Assembly: GCA_020466095.1 (NCBI GenBank)
Contig: CM035808.1
Location: 25,204,669-25,268,668 of the forward strand
Origin: Chlorops oryzae
Lineage: Eukaryota; Arthropoda; Insecta; Diptera; Chloropidae
Length of the DNA stretch: 64,000 nucleotides
Direction of reading: 5' to 3'
How positions within the stretch are numbered: position 1 is the stretch's first letter; each line of letters begins with the position of its first letter. The translations under genes were made by a program, and so were the position numbers. Positions 61,001 through 64,000 of the stretch are shown here, one piece after another. Under the pieces are notes generated by a model. The model saw only the letters and a list, made by a program, of their open reading frames with translations. It did not search any database and was not told the origin of the DNA.

Positions 61001-62160
61001 AATCCCTCTAAACATTAATTTTTTTTTTTTTTTTTTTTTGGTAAAAAACGAAAAGGTCACTGCGCAGAAAAATTTGCATTTGCAAAGGAAGAGGTCCTTC
61101 ACTATGCCTTACCATATGTAAGCTATCATTTCCGCGATAGCGGACCGAAAACACGCGTGCTATTCATGACTATTTCGACCATTTTCAAATTAAGATTTCA
61201 GCGATAGCGGACCGAAAAATATATCAAAACTATACCTTACATTTCCTAGGACATCGAAATGTTAATTTTCAATGATGAATTCACCAATAGTCCATAGAGG
61301 CTATAGCAGAAAAACATTTTGGTTTTCGATATCCTTTTTTTTACCTTTTTTTTTCCATTCCGAAATCCCGCGAAAGGGCTAAAATTGGAAGGATTTTCCT
61401 TTTTTTTTTACCCAAATAGGGCTATGAACTTTTCATTGACATGACTTCGGATGGCTTTTCTCAGTCAAAGTTTGAAAAGATAGTTTTTTCCAGATTTTGA
61501 GAGTTCTATAAAAGAAGAATATCCGAATCTAGCAAAGAAATATTGACCTATGAGTTTCAAATTAGGTATATAAGCTTTATCTCGATTTTCTCAAGTCAGA
61601 GATCAATCTCATTTTTATGCATCCGAGACAATGTTTTACATTAACAATCTTAACAAAAGAGGTTCTATAGGTTCTACCTAAAAGCACTGTGGAAACCGAT
61701 TTTTAGATTCCTATTGGCCAGTGAAATTTAAATACAGGACTTGAAAAGACCATTTTGGTAAACAAAATGTTATATTTCGAAGACTTCTTAAGAAAGAAAG
61801 ATGATCAAATGCGACTGATCGTTAATAAAAACGAAGGAATTTAAAAAATTCAAGCTGAGGAAAACCTTTGCACAGAAAAGAAAATAAAAGAAATTATTTT
61901 TTTCAGTGTAGGTCAATAAGGTTCTTGTCTGAAGTAGGTGTGAGCACCAAAAGTTCGCGTCCATGCTAAGTCTGTACAACCAAAATTTTTCGGTTCGGTT
62001 TCATTTGAGAATTGAAATTGTATACATATAGATTTGGAGCATTACTTTTCATTTAAAAATATTCATTAAAATCAAAACTATTTATTTGTCAGCACCATTT
62101 AATTGTAAATTTTGATTCTTTCCATTATTCCTTAAATTTTTATTTTTTTCCTTCTTTCAG
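61001..62160. other. Spacer before satellite array 2
   Basis: T-run at 61019-61039, then AT-rich DNA. 61690-61930 resembles 33370-33560. GATAGCGGACCGAAAA occurs twice near 61136 and 61204. No gene called. Confidence 0.4.
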
Positions 62161-62278
62161 AATCTGTCAACGCATCCGCGAGAGACGGACTCTCTGGCAT
62201 GATGAGGCTGAAAGAGAAGGAGGGCAAATAAAACAAAAGAAGGACCTTTCCTCTCAAACTCCGGGAAAATGCGCGTAA
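62161..62278 (+). other. Possible terminal exon, gene unknown
   Basis: A good acceptor (TTTTTTCCTTCTTTCAG) is followed by 38 open codons of charged, protein-like composition (RIRERRTLWHDEAEREGGQ) and a stop at 62276-62278, then AATAAAA near 62331. No upstream exon or family was found; it could be chance. Confidence 0.25.
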
Positions 62279-62546
62279 TCTAATATATCTGGAACAAAAT
62301 TATTGGCATAACTTAAAGTTAAGTTTTAAAATAAAAATATAAAGATTCATGGGTTATATGAATTTGTGATTGTGATTGTAAAACTAATTTTAATCATTAA
62401 TATAACAGAAAAGTCGTTTATTTTATTGCCAATAAAATAAGAAAGTTTAAACTGACATCTTTTGATATGAAACATTGAAGGGAAAGTCTATTCGCGAGTT
62501 ACGCCGATAAGTATGCTTTATTTTGGGCCTTCACCTTCATTTTGAA

Positions 62547-64000
62547 CAATGGGAATTTTCTTTAGGATATAAGGAACCATTTAGGAAAGAAAAATTTTCA
62601 ATCACCCTGAAGGAAATGTCATTTTGACACAGTTAAACCTGCAAAACAAAACTTTATTTAAAAAAAATATAACGGCTTTATTTTCCCGCCAAAAAAAATA
62701 TTTCCAAAAAACTTCAAAAAATAACAAAAAAACCAAAATTTTCAAAACCCGAAAATTCCCAATAGTTTCCGAGATATAACCACTTGAAATTTTGGCATCC
62801 ACCTTCTGTTTTTCCTGTTCGCCTGGTGAATCAGACGAATTTTTGCACTGAAAACCAAATTTCTCGGGCATCATTTTTTCTCGAAGGCTAGAATTTTTTT
62901 TGGAGAACTTCGTCGGTAAGTATGCTTTCGTTTGAGCGTCCAGCACACTTTGCAATGAAAAAATTTTAAATATTTTCATGGGTAAGGAAAATAGCAAAGG
63001 TCCTTCAAATAAGTAGAAATCATAGGGTTTTCCAGGATTTTTCTCCACAGGATTTTTCTTTAGGACCTAAGGAACCATTTAAGAAAAAAAAAATTCTCAA
63101 AAACCCTGTAGGAAATGTCATTTTGAGACAGTTAAACCCGAAAAAGAAACTTTATTCAAAAACATATAACGGCTTTATTTTCCCGCCAAAATGAAAATTC
63201 CAAAAAAACTTCAAAAAATAACAAAAAAACCAAAATTTTCAAAACCCCAAAATTCCTAGTAGTTTCCGAGATATAATCATTTGAAATTTTGGCATCCACC
63301 TTCTGTTTTTCCTGTTCGCCTGGTGAATCAGACGAATTTTTGCACTGAAAACCAAATTTCTCGGGCATCAATTTTTCTCGAAGGCTAGAATTTTTTTTGG
63401 AGAACTTCGTCGGTAAGTATGCTTTCGTTTGAGCGTCCAGCACACTTTGCAATGAAAAAATTTTAAATATTTTCATGGGTAAGGAAAATAGCAAAGGTCC
63501 TTCAAATAAGTAGAAATCATAGGGTTTTCCAGGATTTTTCTCCACAGGATTTTTCTTTAGGACCTAAGGAACCATTTAAGAAAAAAAAATTCTCAAAAAC
63601 CCTGTAGGAAATGTCATTTTAAGACAGTTAAACCCGAAAAATAAACTTTATTCAAAAACATATAACGGCTTTATTTTCCCGCCAAAATGAAAATTCCAAA
63701 AAAACTTCAAAAAATAAAAAAAAAACCAAAATTTTCAAAACCCCAAAATTCTTAGTAGTTTCCGAGATATAAGCATTTGAAATTTTGGCATCCACCTTCT
63801 GTTTTTCCTGTTCGCCTGGTGAATCAGACGAATTTTTGCACTGAAAACCAAATTTCTCGGGCATCATTTTTTCTCGAAGGTTAGAATTTTTTTTGGAGAA
63901 CTTCGTCGGTAAGTATGCTTTCGTTTGAGCGTCCAGCACACTTTGCAATGAAAAAATTTTAAATATTTTCATGGGTAAGGAAAATAGCAAAGGTCCTTCA
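62547..64000. repeat. Satellite array 2, diverged subfamily, runs off the end
   Basis: Three units, anchors GCCTGGTGAATCAG at 62821, 63318 and 63814, so a 496-497-bp period. Same landmarks as array 1 but with shared changes: CCTGG for CCTAG, TTGCACTG for TTGAACTG, AATTTCTCGGGC for CATATCTCCGGC, TCGTCGGTAAG for TCAATGGTAAG. A - strand frame is open for up to 148 codons per unit. Confidence 0.95.

Overview
The window looks like nuclear DNA of a schizophoran fly (Diptera). It is AT-rich, has short GT-AG introns (mostly 55-80 bp), and its proteins resemble Drosophila ones closely; the last Upf1 residues, QFSQPY, match what I recall of Drosophila. The species cannot be fixed. Heavy hAT and foldback load plus a complex satellite suggest a larger genome than Drosophila, for example a tephritid or a related acalyptrate. 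As far as I recall, wispy, Upf1 and Tango5 are all X-linked in D. melanogaster, so this may be a Muller-A segment. Exon maps below were made by hand from ORFs, splice sites and phase agreement.

Left third (1-20 kb) is gene-dense. A GLD-2-type poly(A) polymerase (3' exons only, + strand) lies tail-to-tail with Upf1 (- strand, five exons, 1211 codons). Upf1 is divergent from an NSRP1-type splicing regulator (+), which converges on Noc4 (-, six exons). Noc4 is divergent from a small C1orf131/DUF4602 protein gene (+). The set is rich in RNA biology: cytoplasmic polyadenylation, nonsense-mediated decay, splicing, and two nucleolar small-subunit assembly factors. The Noc4/C1orf131 promoter interval holds hAT elements nested in each other.

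Middle third (20-45 kb): Rabphilin (-) spans about 9.6 kb with a 6.6 kb first intron full of repeats, and carries one apparent frameshift. The autophagy/ER gene VMP1 (Tango5, -) sits at 34.5-36.2 kb and also has one apparent frameshift. Around them are many foldback and hAT elements, some with clear 8-bp target duplications, two inverted copies of a dispersed repeat, and a 12-bp minisatellite inside a possible unrecognised gene.

Right third (45-64 kb): an array of about 25 units of a ~498-bp satellite (45.1-57.94 kb), a 4.6 kb spacer with a pogo-like transposase remnant and a DUF4806 gene, then a second, diverged array of the same satellite running off the end. About 1 kb next to the first array (43.48-44.42 kb) is repeated in direct orientation at 60.03-61.0 kb. 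Parts of the sequence (44.4-45.5 kb and 51.75-52.1 kb) look like failed long-read consensus, so indels here and in the two frameshifted genes should be judged with care. No bacterial genes, CRISPR arrays, rRNA genes or intact tRNA genes were seen.
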